NCBI GenBank assembly: GCA_029262995.1
Contig: JAJCYH010000010.1
Coordinates: 1 to 51,333, forward strand
Length of the DNA stretch: 51,333 nt
DNA from: Saprospiraceae bacterium
Lineage (GTDB): Bacteria > Bacteroidota > Bacteroidia > Chitinophagales > Saprospiraceae
Direction of reading: 5' to 3'
In this document: positions 38,969 through 48,468 of the stretch, piece by piece
How positions within the stretch are numbered: position 1 is the first letter of the stretch
Layout: each line of letters begins with the position of its first letter
The notes under the pieces: generated by a model
What the model was told of the DNA's origin: nothing
What the model saw: the letters and a program-made list of their open reading frames with translations, nothing else
Database searches by the model: none
Program-made: the position numbers and the translations under genes

Positions 38969-40261
38969 TTATAATTGAAGCAACAAAGTTACCAATTTAG
39001 ATGTCAAGTTCTTTCTTTCATATTGCATTTTGAATTCATCAGATTCCATTGACCCTTTATTATCTTCTAATAAGAACGATTTCAATGCTTCTATGTTTTC
39101 CAGTTTATCTTCATAGGATATGGTTCTGGCCATCTCTATAGGATTGACAATTCTTGATGCATCGGTATCCCTATCGGAAAAACAAAGTATTTTTTTTCCT
39201 GTGGCGATATATTCAAACAGTTTTCCAGGAATATTTGCTACAGCATTATCGGTATTATTGACAAGCAGCAGTAAAATGGATGCTTTAGTATAATCTTCGA
39301 TCACATCGCTGTGTTTCTTATAAGCTTCCAAAATAAGACAATCTTTTAGTGATGAATAAGATTGAATTTCGCTTATTACATCCTGATCTACGACGCCTAC
39401 AAGCTGAATTTTTATTGAATTGCGGAGCATTTCATTGGCTCGACAAATAGTATCCAAGGCTTTCCATAGGTAAGATGGATTTCTCACTTTATTAAGCAAA
39501 CCAGCATGATAGATTACAATATTATCAGATTGATTATCGGGTATGTAATCCTTAAAATCCTCCTGATCGTAGCCATTGGTGATACATTCAAATTTGTTTT
39601 CATCAATTGGCATTAGCAGGTCCTTCATTTGAAAAGATGTTGCTATGACTTTATCGCATTGCTCAAATACTGATGTTTCTAGAGAAGCTTGTTTTTTAAG
39701 GGAGGATTCTGATGAGCCGAAGTTTTTTAAAAAATCAAACTTTGACCAAGGATCTCTAATATCAACAACCCACTTTATCTGTGGAAATTCTTTCTTAATG
39801 CCTTTGCCGATCAAATGCATAGAATGTGGAGGACCGGTAGTGATTAGATATTCTATATTCTGTTCTTTGATATATTTTTTCAGGAATTTCACTGAAGGGC
39901 TTATCCAAAATTTTCTTGGGTCAGGAATAAAGTAATTGGCTCTAATATGATTTAGTATTCTGGGCCTTAGTCCTGACCTTTTATTGGCAACTAGACCTTG
40001 ATTTCCTGCTTTTTTCCCACTGATAAAATCTGCTAGGCTATAGGGCTCCCAAATAGGACGCTTTACAACCGTGACATCTGGATGGATATCATCCATCAGA
40101 TTTTCATCTTTGATATTGAAATGGGGGTTTTCTGGAGTATATACATAGGGTTTGAATCCAAAATCAGGCAAATACTTGCTGAATTTGAGCCATCTCTGTA
40201 CTCCGGAGCCAGCATAAGGTGGCCAATAGTATGTAATGATTAATATCTTCTTCAAAAGCAT
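38969..40261 (-). CDS. GT4-like glycosyltransferase, first gene of glycan operon
   Basis: The 430 residue product begins MLLKKILIITYYWPPYAGSGVQRW, the usual start of GT-B fold enzymes of the GT4/WbuB-like group. Later it has WVVDIRDPWSKF and the C-terminal sugar-nucleotide motif (LFEYIATGKKILCFSD). It would add one sugar to a growing surface polysaccharide on the cytoplasmic side of the membrane. Its stop codon is directly followed by the start of the dehydrogenase gene. The operon order is therefore this gene, dehydrogenase, GT2, methyltransferase and NeuB-like synthase. The promoter must lie in the 160-bp divergent region 40262-40421, where I see no strong consensus. Confidence 0.88.
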   Translation of the reverse strand: MLLKKILIITYYWPPYAGSGVQRWLKFSKYLPDFGFKPYVYTPENPHFNIKDENLMDDIHPDVTVVKRPIWEPYSLADFISGKKAGNQGLVANKRSGLRPRILNHIRANYFIPDPRKFWISPSVKFLKKYIKEQNIEYLITTGPPHSMHLIGKGIKKEFPQIKWVVDIRDPWSKFDFLKNFGSSESSLKKQASLETSVFEQCDKVIATSFQMKDLLMPIDENKFECITNGYDQEDFKDYIPDNQSDNIVIYHAGLLNKVRNPSYLWKALDTICRANEMLRNSIKIQLVGVVDQDVISEIQSYSSLKDCLILEAYKKHSDVIEDYTKASILLLLVNNTDNAVANIPGKLFEYIATGKKILCFSDRDTDASRIVNPIEMARTISYEDKLENIEALKSFLLEDNKGSMESDEFKMQYERKNLTSKLVTLLLQL

Positions 40262-40421
40262 ATTACTCTAAGTGAGTGAAGGTATAAAGGTTTATATATT
40301 TATCCATATAATGCAGGGTGCTATTCTAATTTCGAAGATCATTAATTCTGCTCTAGATAGCTGAATTCCTTTTGCGTAAAGCAAATTAAATAAAGTTATT
40401 AATTGCAGTTTATTAAAGTCT

Positions 40422-41027
40422 TTGCCATCTTTGGCATCAAAGATATTATTTGTGAGAGTATTTGTTTTATGCAGCGGAAGGACAGGATCTACATCTCTAA
40501 TACGAGCTTGTGCGCATATAGAAAATTTTACCGCTGGTCATGAGACTATGGTCAAAAATATTTCCTCTTCAAAATTTGATTACCCCAAACAACATATTGA
40601 AGCTGATAATCGCTTATCGTGGTTTCTAGGGCAGTTGGATAAAAAGTATGGTGATGATGCCTATTACGTAGTTCTAAAAAGAAATCAAGAAGAGATTATA
40701 AAGAGTTTCAACAATAGATGGGACTTTCCTGGTAGTATAATTAGGGCATTTGCGGAAAGCATATTGATGTTGAAAGTGAAATCATTAAGTAAGGTAGATC
40801 GCCTTAAGGTTGGAAAGCTCTATTGTGAAACAATCTACAGCAATATAGACATGTTTCTTAAAGACAAAAGCAATGTTATAGAAATCAATCTGGAATCGAT
40901 AAAAGAAGATTATAAAAAATTCTGGGATTGGATTGGTGCTGAAGGGGATTTGGAAAAAGCACTTTCAGAGTTTAATATTAGTTATAATGCTTCCAAGTCA
41001 GCGAGGAAATGGTTTTGGCAGAAATAA
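40422..41027 (+). CDS. Sulfotransferase-like protein
   Basis: The 201 residue product has the 5'-phosphosulfate-binding loop pattern of sulfotransferases near the N-terminus (FVLCSGRTGSTSLIRAC, residues about 14-30). Later a KRNQEEIIKSFNNRW segment resembles the 3'-phosphate-binding region. The protein is short for the family (typical 250-300 residues) but appears intact and ends in WFWQK. The start could be the ATG at 40422 or a GTG at 40453 just before the loop. The gene is divergent from the glycan operon and might sulfate the same polysaccharide, though that is inference. Convergent with the FAS1 gene, it shares a terminator with it. Confidence 0.75.
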   Translation: MPSLASKILFVRVFVLCSGRTGSTSLIRACAHIENFTAGHETMVKNISSSKFDYPKQHIEADNRLSWFLGQLDKKYGDDAYYVVLKRNQEEIIKSFNNRWDFPGSIIRAFAESILMLKVKSLSKVDRLKVGKLYCETIYSNIDMFLKDKSNVIEINLESIKEDYKKFWDWIGAEGDLEKALSEFNISYNASKSARKWFWQK

Positions 41028-41028
41028 A

Positions 41029-41065
41029 AAAATAGCCCTGAATCGATATCTATCCAGGGCTATTT
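41029..41065. terminator. Bidirectional hairpin terminator
   Basis: Stem AATAGCCCTG (41031-41040) pairs with CAGGGCTATT (41055-41064) around a 14-nt loop. On the minus strand the stem runs into seven T residues, the strong direction, serving the FAS1 gene that stops at 41079. On the plus strand it follows the sulfotransferase-like gene with a weaker T-rich tail. Confidence 0.88.
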
Positions 41066-41078
41066 ATAAATTATTCTC

Positions 41079-44000
41079 TTATTTAACTTTTACAAACTTT
41101 TCTGACCTAACAGATTTGTCTCCAAGTAAAATAAAGTATTCACCTGTAGCATATTGAGATACATCTATACTCGTATTTCCATTATTTAATATTCCTTGTC
41201 CCATTAATTGTCCCTTAGCGTTAATTACTTTATAAGGCGTTTTAGGGTTGGTAATTGTTTCATAGGATTCAATATATATTTCGTCCACAACTGGGTTAGG
41301 ATAAACAATCAAATGATCTTCACCCAATTCACTTAAAGAAGTTGTAGACGGTGTAATTACTGCATCAATGATATGAACTACGCCATTATCAGCCTGTATA
41401 TCTTTACCAATTATTTTTGCATTATTAAGGTAAATCTCATTATTAGCTCTAGTTATCACTACTGACTTACCGTTAGACATGGTTATGCTAGTTTTAAAAA
41501 TAAGGTTTATAAACTTAAATTCATCGTTATTGGTATGAAACATTATCAATTCACGAAGTTCCCCATTTGGATCAGCCAAGAGGTCATCAAGAACACCATC
41601 AGGCAAAGATTCAAATGCCTGGTCAGATGGTGCAAATACGGTAATTCCTTGTGTATTTGTCAAAGCATCTTTCATACCAGAAGCGTCAACAGCAGATTCC
41701 AAAGTATTTAAACTTAGGCTTCCAGCGATCACATCATAAACGGTATTGCCTTTAATCGGGTCTGAAATAATCATATCCAATACATGCAAAACCCCATTGT
41801 CTGCAAGGATGTCTTCAATAATAATTTTCGATTCGTTTAGATATACACCATCAGATCTCACGTCTATTACAACTTCATCGCCATTAGACATTGTGATGAC
41901 CATTCCATCAGTCATGAATGACGTCAATAAATACCCATTTCTCTGATGTTTTAACAAGAATTCTCTTAATGCGCCATTAGGGTCATTGAATAAGGCATCT
42001 AATGTACCTTCAGGTAATAATTCAAAAGCTTCATTTGTTGGAACAAACAAGGTAATAAGATCTGCTTCACGCAAATCTTCTGCCATGTTAGCTGAATCCA
42101 CCATGGATTTAAAAATATTGAGTTCCTCTTCAACCGAAAGCAAATCATAAACAGTCACTCTGATTTCGGCAGGCATTGAAATAGCATTCAAGCCATGTAC
42201 TAAACCATTGTCAGCTGGTTGATCTGGATTAATTATTCTTGCGTCATTGATAAAAAGATCACCCATCCTTTCAGAAAAAGGGGCAGAATCTCCATTTTCC
42301 ATTACGATTTCAAGGCCATCAAAAATACTGGATGTAGCCAAAAGGTGATCAAAAATATGATATAACAATAAATTTTTTAATGCTCCATTAGGATCTGCAA
42401 AAAGGTCACTTACAACTTGTGGTGAGAGTGTATTAAATGCAAGGTTAGTTGGCGCAAATAAGGTTATAGATGTCTCATCAATCAAAAATTCATCAAGTCC
42501 AGCAGCATTTATAGCATCTTCAAGTATTGAATAATTATCATCATTGACAATCAAATCGTAAACAGTATTTCTAGGAATTATTGGCATAATTACCGCATCC
42601 ATAAAATGTACGATTCCATTATCAGCTTCAATATCCTGAATCGTTATTTTAGCCTCATTGATGAATGTGCCATCACTGTTTATTGTTACCAATACATCTG
42701 AACCATCTAGCATTCTTAAAACTTGACCATCCACAAAATCCGATGATAATATAGATTCTTCATTTGTATGGTAAAACAATAGATTTCTTAATTTCCCATT
42801 TGGGTCAGCCAGAATTTCATTTAAGACTGAACTAGGCAAAGCATTAAATGCTGCATCCGTTGGTGCAAAAAGAGTAATAGGTGATTGTAGATCATATAGA
42901 TCTGTGAGACCTGCCATTTCAATAGCCGACTCCAATGTTGTATGGATGTCACTGTTTACAACTACGTCAAAAACAGTATTTTTAACCGCAGGCTGAACAA
43001 TAATGGCATCAATAACATGAACAATTCCATTATCCAAAACGATATCTGTTATTTCTAGCTTGGCATTATTTACATATACTTCATTATTAAGTACTGTAAT
43101 TTTTAATTCTTCTGAGTTAGCATTGATTACATTAACGGCTATGACTAATTCATTTTCTGTAAAGTCATCGTTCAGAGTATGTCTTAAAAGAACATCCACT
43201 AGTGGTGTACTAGGGCCTGTAAATAATTCATCTAATACTTCGTCAGACAAATTGTTAAATGCAGCATTGGTTGGTGCAAATAAGGTTAAAGGTCCTGGGG
43301 ATTGATATAAAAACTCAAGCTCCGCCTTTTGAATTGCTGTTTCCAATATTGTATGATTCTCATTTTGTGCAACATATTCATAAATTGTACTTGGCTTATT
43401 CACTGGATATAATGCTGCATCTATAAAATGTACGACACCATTATCTGCCTGAAGGTCACGAATAACAATCTTGGAGTCATTGACAAAAATATCATTATTC
43501 TCTACTCGAACATTGATGATAAAGCCATTCTGAGCAGTAAGGTTTAACACATTAGATAACTGACTTGATGTCAATGCAGGTGATACAATATGATTTTCTA
43601 TAAATTCGATTACTGGCAATAACAATTGTCCGTCCAGTTGTTCGCGAAGCTCAATTGGTAGGAAACTCAAAGCTAAATCTGTTGGAGCAAAAACAGTAAA
43701 TGGACCATCTGTATCCAATTGAACATCCAATCCACTTTTAACCACATAATTATTAAAATTGGATACTGCTTCATTTGTTGCTAAAATGTCCCTTATTGTA
43801 AATGGTTCTTTTTCAAGCAACACAGCATCAATAACATGCACAAGTCCGTTATCTACTTCAATATTGCTAATGGTTATCCGTGAATCATTTACGAATATCG
43901 TATTATTAACCCTGTCAACAGTTAGTTCAAATCCGTTAACGGCTAATGTTATTTCATCATCAAGAAGATCATTGGTATATTTCTTATCATCTACAAGGTG

Positions 44001-45098
44001 GTTCCTTAAGACATTTTTCAATAATCCTTGTGGATCATCAGTCAAGGCCTGAAGAACTTCCGTTCCAAGAGCAGTAAATGCTGCGTTTGTTGGTGCAAAA
44101 AAGGTCATGGCACCTGGTGCAGCTAAAGTTGGTCTTAGGCCTGCTGCGTTCACATATGTCTCAAGTCTTGTATGGTTATCACTTTGCTCAATATAATCAG
44201 CAATTGAAAAATCTGGTAATGGTTGAGGAAACAATACTTTATGAATAACATATACCAGGCCGTTAGAAGCCTGCAGACCAGCAAACCCTACCTTCACATT
44301 ATTCACATAAGTACCGTTAATATTTACTGTAACTGATAATTGTTGACCATTGGCAGTATTCAGTTTACCACCATTAATAAAGTCGAATTGTTTAATCACA
44401 GCATTGATCACATGGTACATAACCACATTTTCAATATAGTTTACATTGGTTCCTACCAATTTGTCCAACCTCTCTTGAGACAGATTAAAGAAAGCTTCAT
44501 TGGTTGGTGCAAAAACAGTTACTTTATTTGTACCAGTAAATCTTGATTCTAGATTTGCATTTCGAATTACTGTAGCAAACACGGTATGTGTTGGGCTGTT
44601 GTCAATTATAGACATTACAGTAGTTATAGTAGTAGCCTGAGGGTAAATAACTTTGTCAATTATATGCACTACCCCATTGGAGCCATAAATATTAAGTGTC
44701 TTTAATTTTCCCCCATTAATAATGATGCCATTAGCATCTACCTTAACAGTAAGGGTCCTATTGTTAATGGTTGATACGGCAAAACCATTGACAAAGTCAG
44801 CTGATCTGTAGAATCCTGCCACACAATGTGTCAGAATTAACTCTCTTAATGCTGTAGGATTATTTAATATACTTGCCGGTACTGTGTTCCATAATGCATT
44901 GCTTGGCGCAAATATGGTGTAAACATTCTGGTTAGTAGAAAAGGTCGTATGCAGTCCTGTTTGAATAAGAGCTTCTTCAAATTTTTGAAGATCAGGATTG
45001 TTTTGAATTCTGTGAAATACAGAAGACTGCCCTTCAATACTTGAAGAAAATAGTGCGATAAACGACCAAATAAATAGAAAGGATAATGATTTATACAT
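41079..45098 (-). CDS. Nine-domain fasciclin (FAS1) adhesin with T9SS type A sorting domain
   Basis: The 1339 residue product has a signal peptide (MYKSLSFLFIWSFIALFSSS) and then nine FAS1 domains in a row, each about 135-140 residues. Each carries the H1-type motif (T-x-F-A-P-T-N-x-A-F) and the H2-type motif (D-N-G-x-V-H-x-I-D-x-x-x-x-P). A type A T9SS sorting domain follows from about residue 1255 (VYPNPVVDEIYIES, ending in SEKFVKVK). FAS1 domains mediate cell adhesion in bacteria, algae and animals. Later domains carry extra Asp/Asn-rich segments (ADPNGELREL, DNGVVHIID). Secretion to the surface by the T9SS is expected. The gene is alone on its strand here; a TATATTTG promoter candidate lies about 130 bp upstream. 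Confidence 0.95.
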   Translation of the reverse strand: MYKSLSFLFIWSFIALFSSSIEGQSSVFHRIQNNPDLQKFEEALIQTGLHTTFSTNQNVYTIFAPSNALWNTVPASILNNPTALRELILTHCVAGFYRSADFVNGFAVSTINNRTLTVKVDANGIIINGGKLKTLNIYGSNGVVHIIDKVIYPQATTITTVMSIIDNSPTHTVFATVIRNANLESRFTGTNKVTVFAPTNEAFFNLSQERLDKLVGTNVNYIENVVMYHVINAVIKQFDFINGGKLNTANGQQLSVTVNINGTYVNNVKVGFAGLQASNGLVYVIHKVLFPQPLPDFSIADYIEQSDNHTRLETYVNAAGLRPTLAAPGAMTFFAPTNAAFTALGTEVLQALTDDPQGLLKNVLRNHLVDDKKYTNDLLDDEITLAVNGFELTVDRVNNTIFVNDSRITISNIEVDNGLVHVIDAVLLEKEPFTIRDILATNEAVSNFNNYVVKSGLDVQLDTDGPFTVFAPTDLALSFLPIELREQLDGQLLLPVIEFIENHIVSPALTSSQLSNVLNLTAQNGFIINVRVENNDIFVNDSKIVIRDLQADNGVVHFIDAALYPVNKPSTIYEYVAQNENHTILETAIQKAELEFLYQSPGPLTLFAPTNAAFNNLSDEVLDELFTGPSTPLVDVLLRHTLNDDFTENELVIAVNVINANSEELKITVLNNEVYVNNAKLEITDIVLDNGIVHVIDAIIVQPAVKNTVFDVVVNSDIHTTLESAIEMAGLTDLYDLQSPITLFAPTDAAFNALPSSVLNEILADPNGKLRNLLFYHTNEESILSSDFVDGQVLRMLDGSDVLVTINSDGTFINEAKITIQDIEADNGIVHFMDAVIMPIIPRNTVYDLIVNDDNYSILEDAINAAGLDEFLIDETSITLFAPTNLAFNTLSPQVVSDLFADPNGALKNLLLYHIFDHLLATSSIFDGLEIVMENGDSAPFSERMGDLFINDARIINPDQPADNGLVHGLNAISMPAEIRVTVYDLLSVEEELNIFKSMVDSANMAEDLREADLITLFVPTNEAFELLPEGTLDALFNDPNGALREFLLKHQRNGYLLTSFMTDGMVITMSNGDEVVIDVRSDGVYLNESKIIIEDILADNGVLHVLDMIISDPIKGNTVYDVIAGSLSLNTLESAVDASGMKDALTNTQGITVFAPSDQAFESLPDGVLDDLLADPNGELRELIMFHTNNDEFKFINLIFKTSITMSNGKSVVITRANNEIYLNNAKIIGKDIQADNGVVHIIDAVITPSTTSLSELGEDHLIVYPNPVVDEIYIESYETITNPKTPYKVINAKGQLMGQGILNNGNTSIDVSQYATGEYFILLGDKSVRSEKFVKVK

Positions 45099-45226
45099 GG
45101 ATTTTGATTTCTCTTTATGAATAAGGTTAAATTATTAAAACCAACATTAAGCTAACATTTTTATTGTTGCTTAATTCTAAACAACTAAACTATTAATAGA
45201 GTTCATTATAAATCCATTTCATCGAA

Positions 45227-45256
45227 CAAATATAACATCAAACCACTCTTTACAAG
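45227..45256 (-). promoter_or_regulatory. Candidate Bacteroidota promoter of the FAS1 gene
   Basis: On the minus strand, TATATTTG (45227-45234) matches the Bacteroidota -7 pattern TAnnTTTG. A CTTG (45253-45256, one mismatch to TTTG) lies 18 bp upstream of it, near the usual 19-21 bp spacing. The predicted transcript would have a leader of about 120 bases. Single matches of this kind occur by chance, so confidence is low. Confidence 0.35.
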
Positions 45257-45321
45257 ACCCTCAAAATGAATGACTTACATATCATATCTTAATGATATTG
45301 AAAAAATATTACAATTATTTA

Positions 45322-45462
45322 TTACAAATCCTTCCTGTAAATCGTTGGTATATTACCAAGCGCATTAGAAAAAGACTTGGTTATATAACTTGCATCTTGA
45401 AGTCCTCCTTTAGGGTCGCATCTGATATGGACATACTCTGATCGGAAAGCAAGGGTTTGAAC
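45322..45462 (-). pseudogene. Fragment resembling the C-terminal end of an AraC-type HTH regulator
   Basis: In the 453-bp gap 45099-45551 one minus-strand frame ends at a TAA (45322-45324) and reads 46 codons back to an in-frame TGA. Its last 28 residues (LQDASYITKSFSNALGN then IPTIYRKDL) resemble the second helix-turn-helix and Y-R-K end of AraC-family regulators. There is no start codon with a plausible domain upstream. I interpret it as a gene remnant rather than an active gene. The similarity is from pattern recognition only and the length is short. Confidence 0.45.
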
Positions 45463-45551
45463 TCAAGCCTTCGGAATAATTTGATATCATGCTTTGTTGA
45501 CTTTTATGATTTGAATTATCGTATACCACCCAATTGTATAAACTAAATCAA
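45463..45551. other. Rest of the 453-bp gap between the FAS1 and S15 peptidase genes
   Basis: Besides the promoter candidate and AraC-like fragment described separately, I see no other gene or strong hairpin in this gap. The part next to the peptidase stop codon (45552) has no clear terminator. Confidence 0.4.
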
Positions 45552-47384
45552 TTACTCCACTGCTGATTGCCAAGATGCTTTTCCTCCAACGATAGGCAAC
45601 TTAAGTACAGAACCATTCAAATCTACAGAAAGTTCAGTTCCAGGATTTGGCCATATTGTGAATTCCCTATCTGTAGAAAAAATAAGTAATGCAATTTTTT
45701 GACCTTTGCGAATAACTTGATCATCAGGCTGTAATGTAAAACTTACGTCAACGAATTCACCTGGCGTTAATGGTGTACCATCCGTTAAAGAACTATGGTT
45801 TTGTGGATCTGCCCACCCTCTTGTTATTATATTGTCCGTTATTTTTATTTTTCTTCCTTCTTCCCAAGGCAAGGATACCAACCATACAGATAAGTTGACA
45901 GCAGGTTTATTGCTAGCAACTCTGAGGCTTATCTCAGTAATGCCAGAAATATGTAAATCTTCTTTTAGTTCATTAGAAACGTACAGTAGCCTGTGATTAG
46001 AATTTTCAGCCTTGGCCAAAGTCATTCCATCAAAAGAATAATTGTCAACGAGAGTTTCAATGATACTGACAGACTCTTTGTCCACACTTAATTTTCCAGT
46101 TTCCGGTGCTCCCGCTTTTAGATATAAATCCACCATCGATGCTTCAGGGTTAGGATAATCCGCATAAGCAGTTGGCTGCTGTGGGTCATCATCTTCTCTT
46201 ACGATCCAAGCACGATCTCCCTCTTCAATATTATTATCTACTCCATGAAGATATTTAGTGAACCACTTATTCATCATGCTCAATGGAGGAGGTCCTCCAT
46301 GCCCGTTTTGATGATAAAATATTTTAACAGGCAGTCCTTTTTCCCTTGCAGCATTGTAAATGCGATAACTGTGTTCTGGCATTACATTCCAATCGTTAAA
46401 TCCATGGGACATAAACAAAGCGGTATTAAAGTTTTCCATTTGATTTAGATAGTCTCTTCCTGACCAGAACTCATTATAGTCACCTGTTACTCTATCCATT
46501 CCGTTCTTCATTTCCCTGTCTCTAACTTTTGCATTATTATAAGCTCTTTTGGATTCATCGCCACTATGAATAAAGTCATACAGAACATCTATATCTTCAC
46601 CCAGATAACCACCAGGAGATCGGACCAATCCATTAGATCTATAGTAATGATAATAAGACGTATTAGGAGCAATGGGAATGATAGCTTCCAAGCCTTCAAC
46701 TCCAGTTGTTGCTGCAGCCACTGGCAAAGTACCATTATAAGAAGTTCCAATCATACCAACTTTACCAGTGGACCAATAAGCTTCAACTGTTTCATCACCA
46801 TAAGGGCTTGTATATCCTTTGGCTCTGCCACATAACCAATCAATAACTGCTTTTGGTGCCAAACTTTCGTTGATTCCTCCTACGGTAGGTGCCCCTTGTG
46901 AAAGTCCAGTACCTGGAGAACTTGAGTGGACTACAATATACCCTCTTGGTACCCATGTTCTTAGATGAGCATTGGAGATAACTGGCCGCACACCTGAACG
47001 CTTTACTTCGGGATGAAACCTTTCTTTTGCTGTCTCTCCCAACTCATGTTTGACATCCCAGAAAAGTCCTTCTTCATTTCCTGCAGTACCAGCAAAATAA
47101 GGGCTAGTATTATAAACTATTGGAAGCTTCAAACCTTCGGTATCGGTATGAATGGGTCTAGTCACAGAAACGTGCATTCGATCCGCTTTATCATCTCCAT
47201 CGGTATCAAATTCTGTCTCTACCCATAAATCATGTCTAAGCCAGTTGTCGATATTTTTGAATGCTTCTATTTCTTGGGCTTCACCATTTTTAAAAACCGG
47301 GACCGTCTTAATGGAAACCTGAGTATAAATAAGTGCATATGAAATGCAGAAAAGAAAAGTGCATATATATTTTAGCTTCATCAT
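45552..47384 (-). CDS. S15-family peptidase (Xaa-Pro dipeptidyl-peptidase/CocE-like), exported
   Basis: The 610 residue product has a signal peptide (MMKLKYICTFLFCISYALIYTQ). The alpha/beta-hydrolase core shows the nucleophile motif GMIGTSYNGT (serine near residue 218), the acid in SHGFNDWNVMPEHS and the catalytic histidine in HQNGHGGPP. A C-terminal jelly-roll X-Pro_dipep C domain covers roughly residues 400-605. The order and spacing match S15 peptidases, which release Xaa-Pro dipeptides, and the related cocaine-esterase-like hydrolases. There is no T9SS sorting domain at the C-terminus, so a periplasmic location is most likely. It is probably a nutritional peptidase. It is transcribed alone, divergent from an unknown exported protein. 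Confidence 0.9.
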   Translation of the reverse strand: MMKLKYICTFLFCISYALIYTQVSIKTVPVFKNGEAQEIEAFKNIDNWLRHDLWVETEFDTDGDDKADRMHVSVTRPIHTDTEGLKLPIVYNTSPYFAGTAGNEEGLFWDVKHELGETAKERFHPEVKRSGVRPVISNAHLRTWVPRGYIVVHSSSPGTGLSQGAPTVGGINESLAPKAVIDWLCGRAKGYTSPYGDETVEAYWSTGKVGMIGTSYNGTLPVAAATTGVEGLEAIIPIAPNTSYYHYYRSNGLVRSPGGYLGEDIDVLYDFIHSGDESKRAYNNAKVRDREMKNGMDRVTGDYNEFWSGRDYLNQMENFNTALFMSHGFNDWNVMPEHSYRIYNAAREKGLPVKIFYHQNGHGGPPPLSMMNKWFTKYLHGVDNNIEEGDRAWIVREDDDPQQPTAYADYPNPEASMVDLYLKAGAPETGKLSVDKESVSIIETLVDNYSFDGMTLAKAENSNHRLLYVSNELKEDLHISGITEISLRVASNKPAVNLSVWLVSLPWEEGRKIKITDNIITRGWADPQNHSSLTDGTPLTPGEFVDVSFTLQPDDQVIRKGQKIALLIFSTDREFTIWPNPGTELSVDLNGSVLKLPIVGGKASWQSAVE

Positions 47385-47693
47385 TATTATCTATGTATGT
47401 ATTATAATAAAGAAACTCCAATGTAAAAGTCTATTTCGTATTGCCAAAATGGAATTTGAAATTTTTATCAAATAAAAGATATTATTTTTATAAAATGATC
47501 AAACAAACTTTACGTAGAGTCAAATTGTATTGCTAATACTGTAAATTGAAAATAGCCCATTTCAATTATTTACATGTGTCATCACAATTAACATGTCAAT
47601 ATTTATTGATTGACAATTGCCAAATTGTGAATGTACATTATTACATTGCGTTTCTTTTAAATTTAATTACCCAAAATACTAAGTTCATATAAA
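47385..47693. other. Divergent intergenic region with two small inverted repeats
   Basis: This 309-bp AT-rich gap lies between two divergent genes and must hold both promoters. Two inverted repeats are visible: TCAATA/TATTGA at 47596-47609 with a 2-bp centre, and ACAATT/AATTGT at 47613-47628 with a 4-bp centre. They could be operator sites but are short, and such repeats occur by chance in AT-rich DNA. I see no RNA gene or coding frame. Confidence 0.3.
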
Positions 47694-48419
47694 ATGAGTG
47701 CAAGCAAGAAGATTATACTAATTCTTTCATATTTCATACTACCAATAGCGCTATTGTGTCAGCCACAGGAAGTTCTTGAGATCAAGAACATCAAAGAAAT
47801 GTCAAGCAATATTGAATCCATTGTGCATAAATTAAAATCGTTTTCCTCACCTCTGACTATTGATAATAATCAATCTAAAGGTGTTTATCTTGAAAAAGAA
47901 TGGTCTCCTGCGATTATCTATACCAAGAACAAGGAATTTTTAAATTGTGCAGCTCGATATAATATCCATAAAAACAGAATGGAGGTCAGGGTTGAAGATG
48001 AAATTAGAGTATTGCAGAAAAAAGCGTTCAATGGTATTATCATTAATGAAGATCTATTTATTAATGTCTCCTCAGGGGAAAGTGAGGATGGTAAAAAACT
48101 CAATTATTTCCAGGTACTTGCCGAAGGTCAGCTCACACTATTAAAAAAACATACGCTTAGTCAATATACGACGGGAGGAACTGCTTTATATCAAAACATT
48201 GGCACTGGTACAGAATACAGAGCAAATTCAGAATTATACTATTGCCATGCTGGTGAGGAAGCTTATAGATTAAAAAAAGGAAAAAAGAATATCTCTAAAA
48301 TTCTCAATATCGGTCAGGACAATATAAAATCTATCGCAGAAGTAAAAGATTTAGGTTTTAAAAAGGAAGAAGACCTAGTTGCGTTATTTGATTGGTACAA
48401 TCGCACAAATGATAATTAA
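47694..48419 (+). CDS. Exported protein of unknown function
   Basis: The 241 residue product has a signal peptide (MSASKKIILILSYFILPIALLCQ) and no further membrane segment. The mature part contains a run of beta-strand-like segments (SPAIIYTKNKEFLNCAARYN, then NRMEVRVEDEIRVLQ), an A-R-Y-N-I motif and a central QYTTGGTALYQNIG stretch. It ends in a predicted alpha-helical, Lys/Asp-rich tail (KDLGFKKEEDLVALFDWYN). I do not recognise a named family, though similar small exported proteins with a YNI motif are frequent in Bacteroidota. It is not part of an obvious operon. Confidence 0.75.
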   Translation: MSASKKIILILSYFILPIALLCQPQEVLEIKNIKEMSSNIESIVHKLKSFSSPLTIDNNQSKGVYLEKEWSPAIIYTKNKEFLNCAARYNIHKNRMEVRVEDEIRVLQKKAFNGIIINEDLFINVSSGESEDGKKLNYFQVLAEGQLTLLKKHTLSQYTTGGTALYQNIGTGTEYRANSELYYCHAGEEAYRLKKGKKNISKILNIGQDNIKSIAEVKDLGFKKEEDLVALFDWYNRTNDN

Positions 48420-48468
48420 AGTAACTTCACGTTTTATAAATTGATGGACCATTATAAGAAATGATAAT

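Noticed and set aside
43060-44052. Plus-strand open frames of 80-100 codons opposite the FAS1 gene
   Set aside because: They are antisense shadows of a well-supported coding sequence with no signal, domain or own start context.
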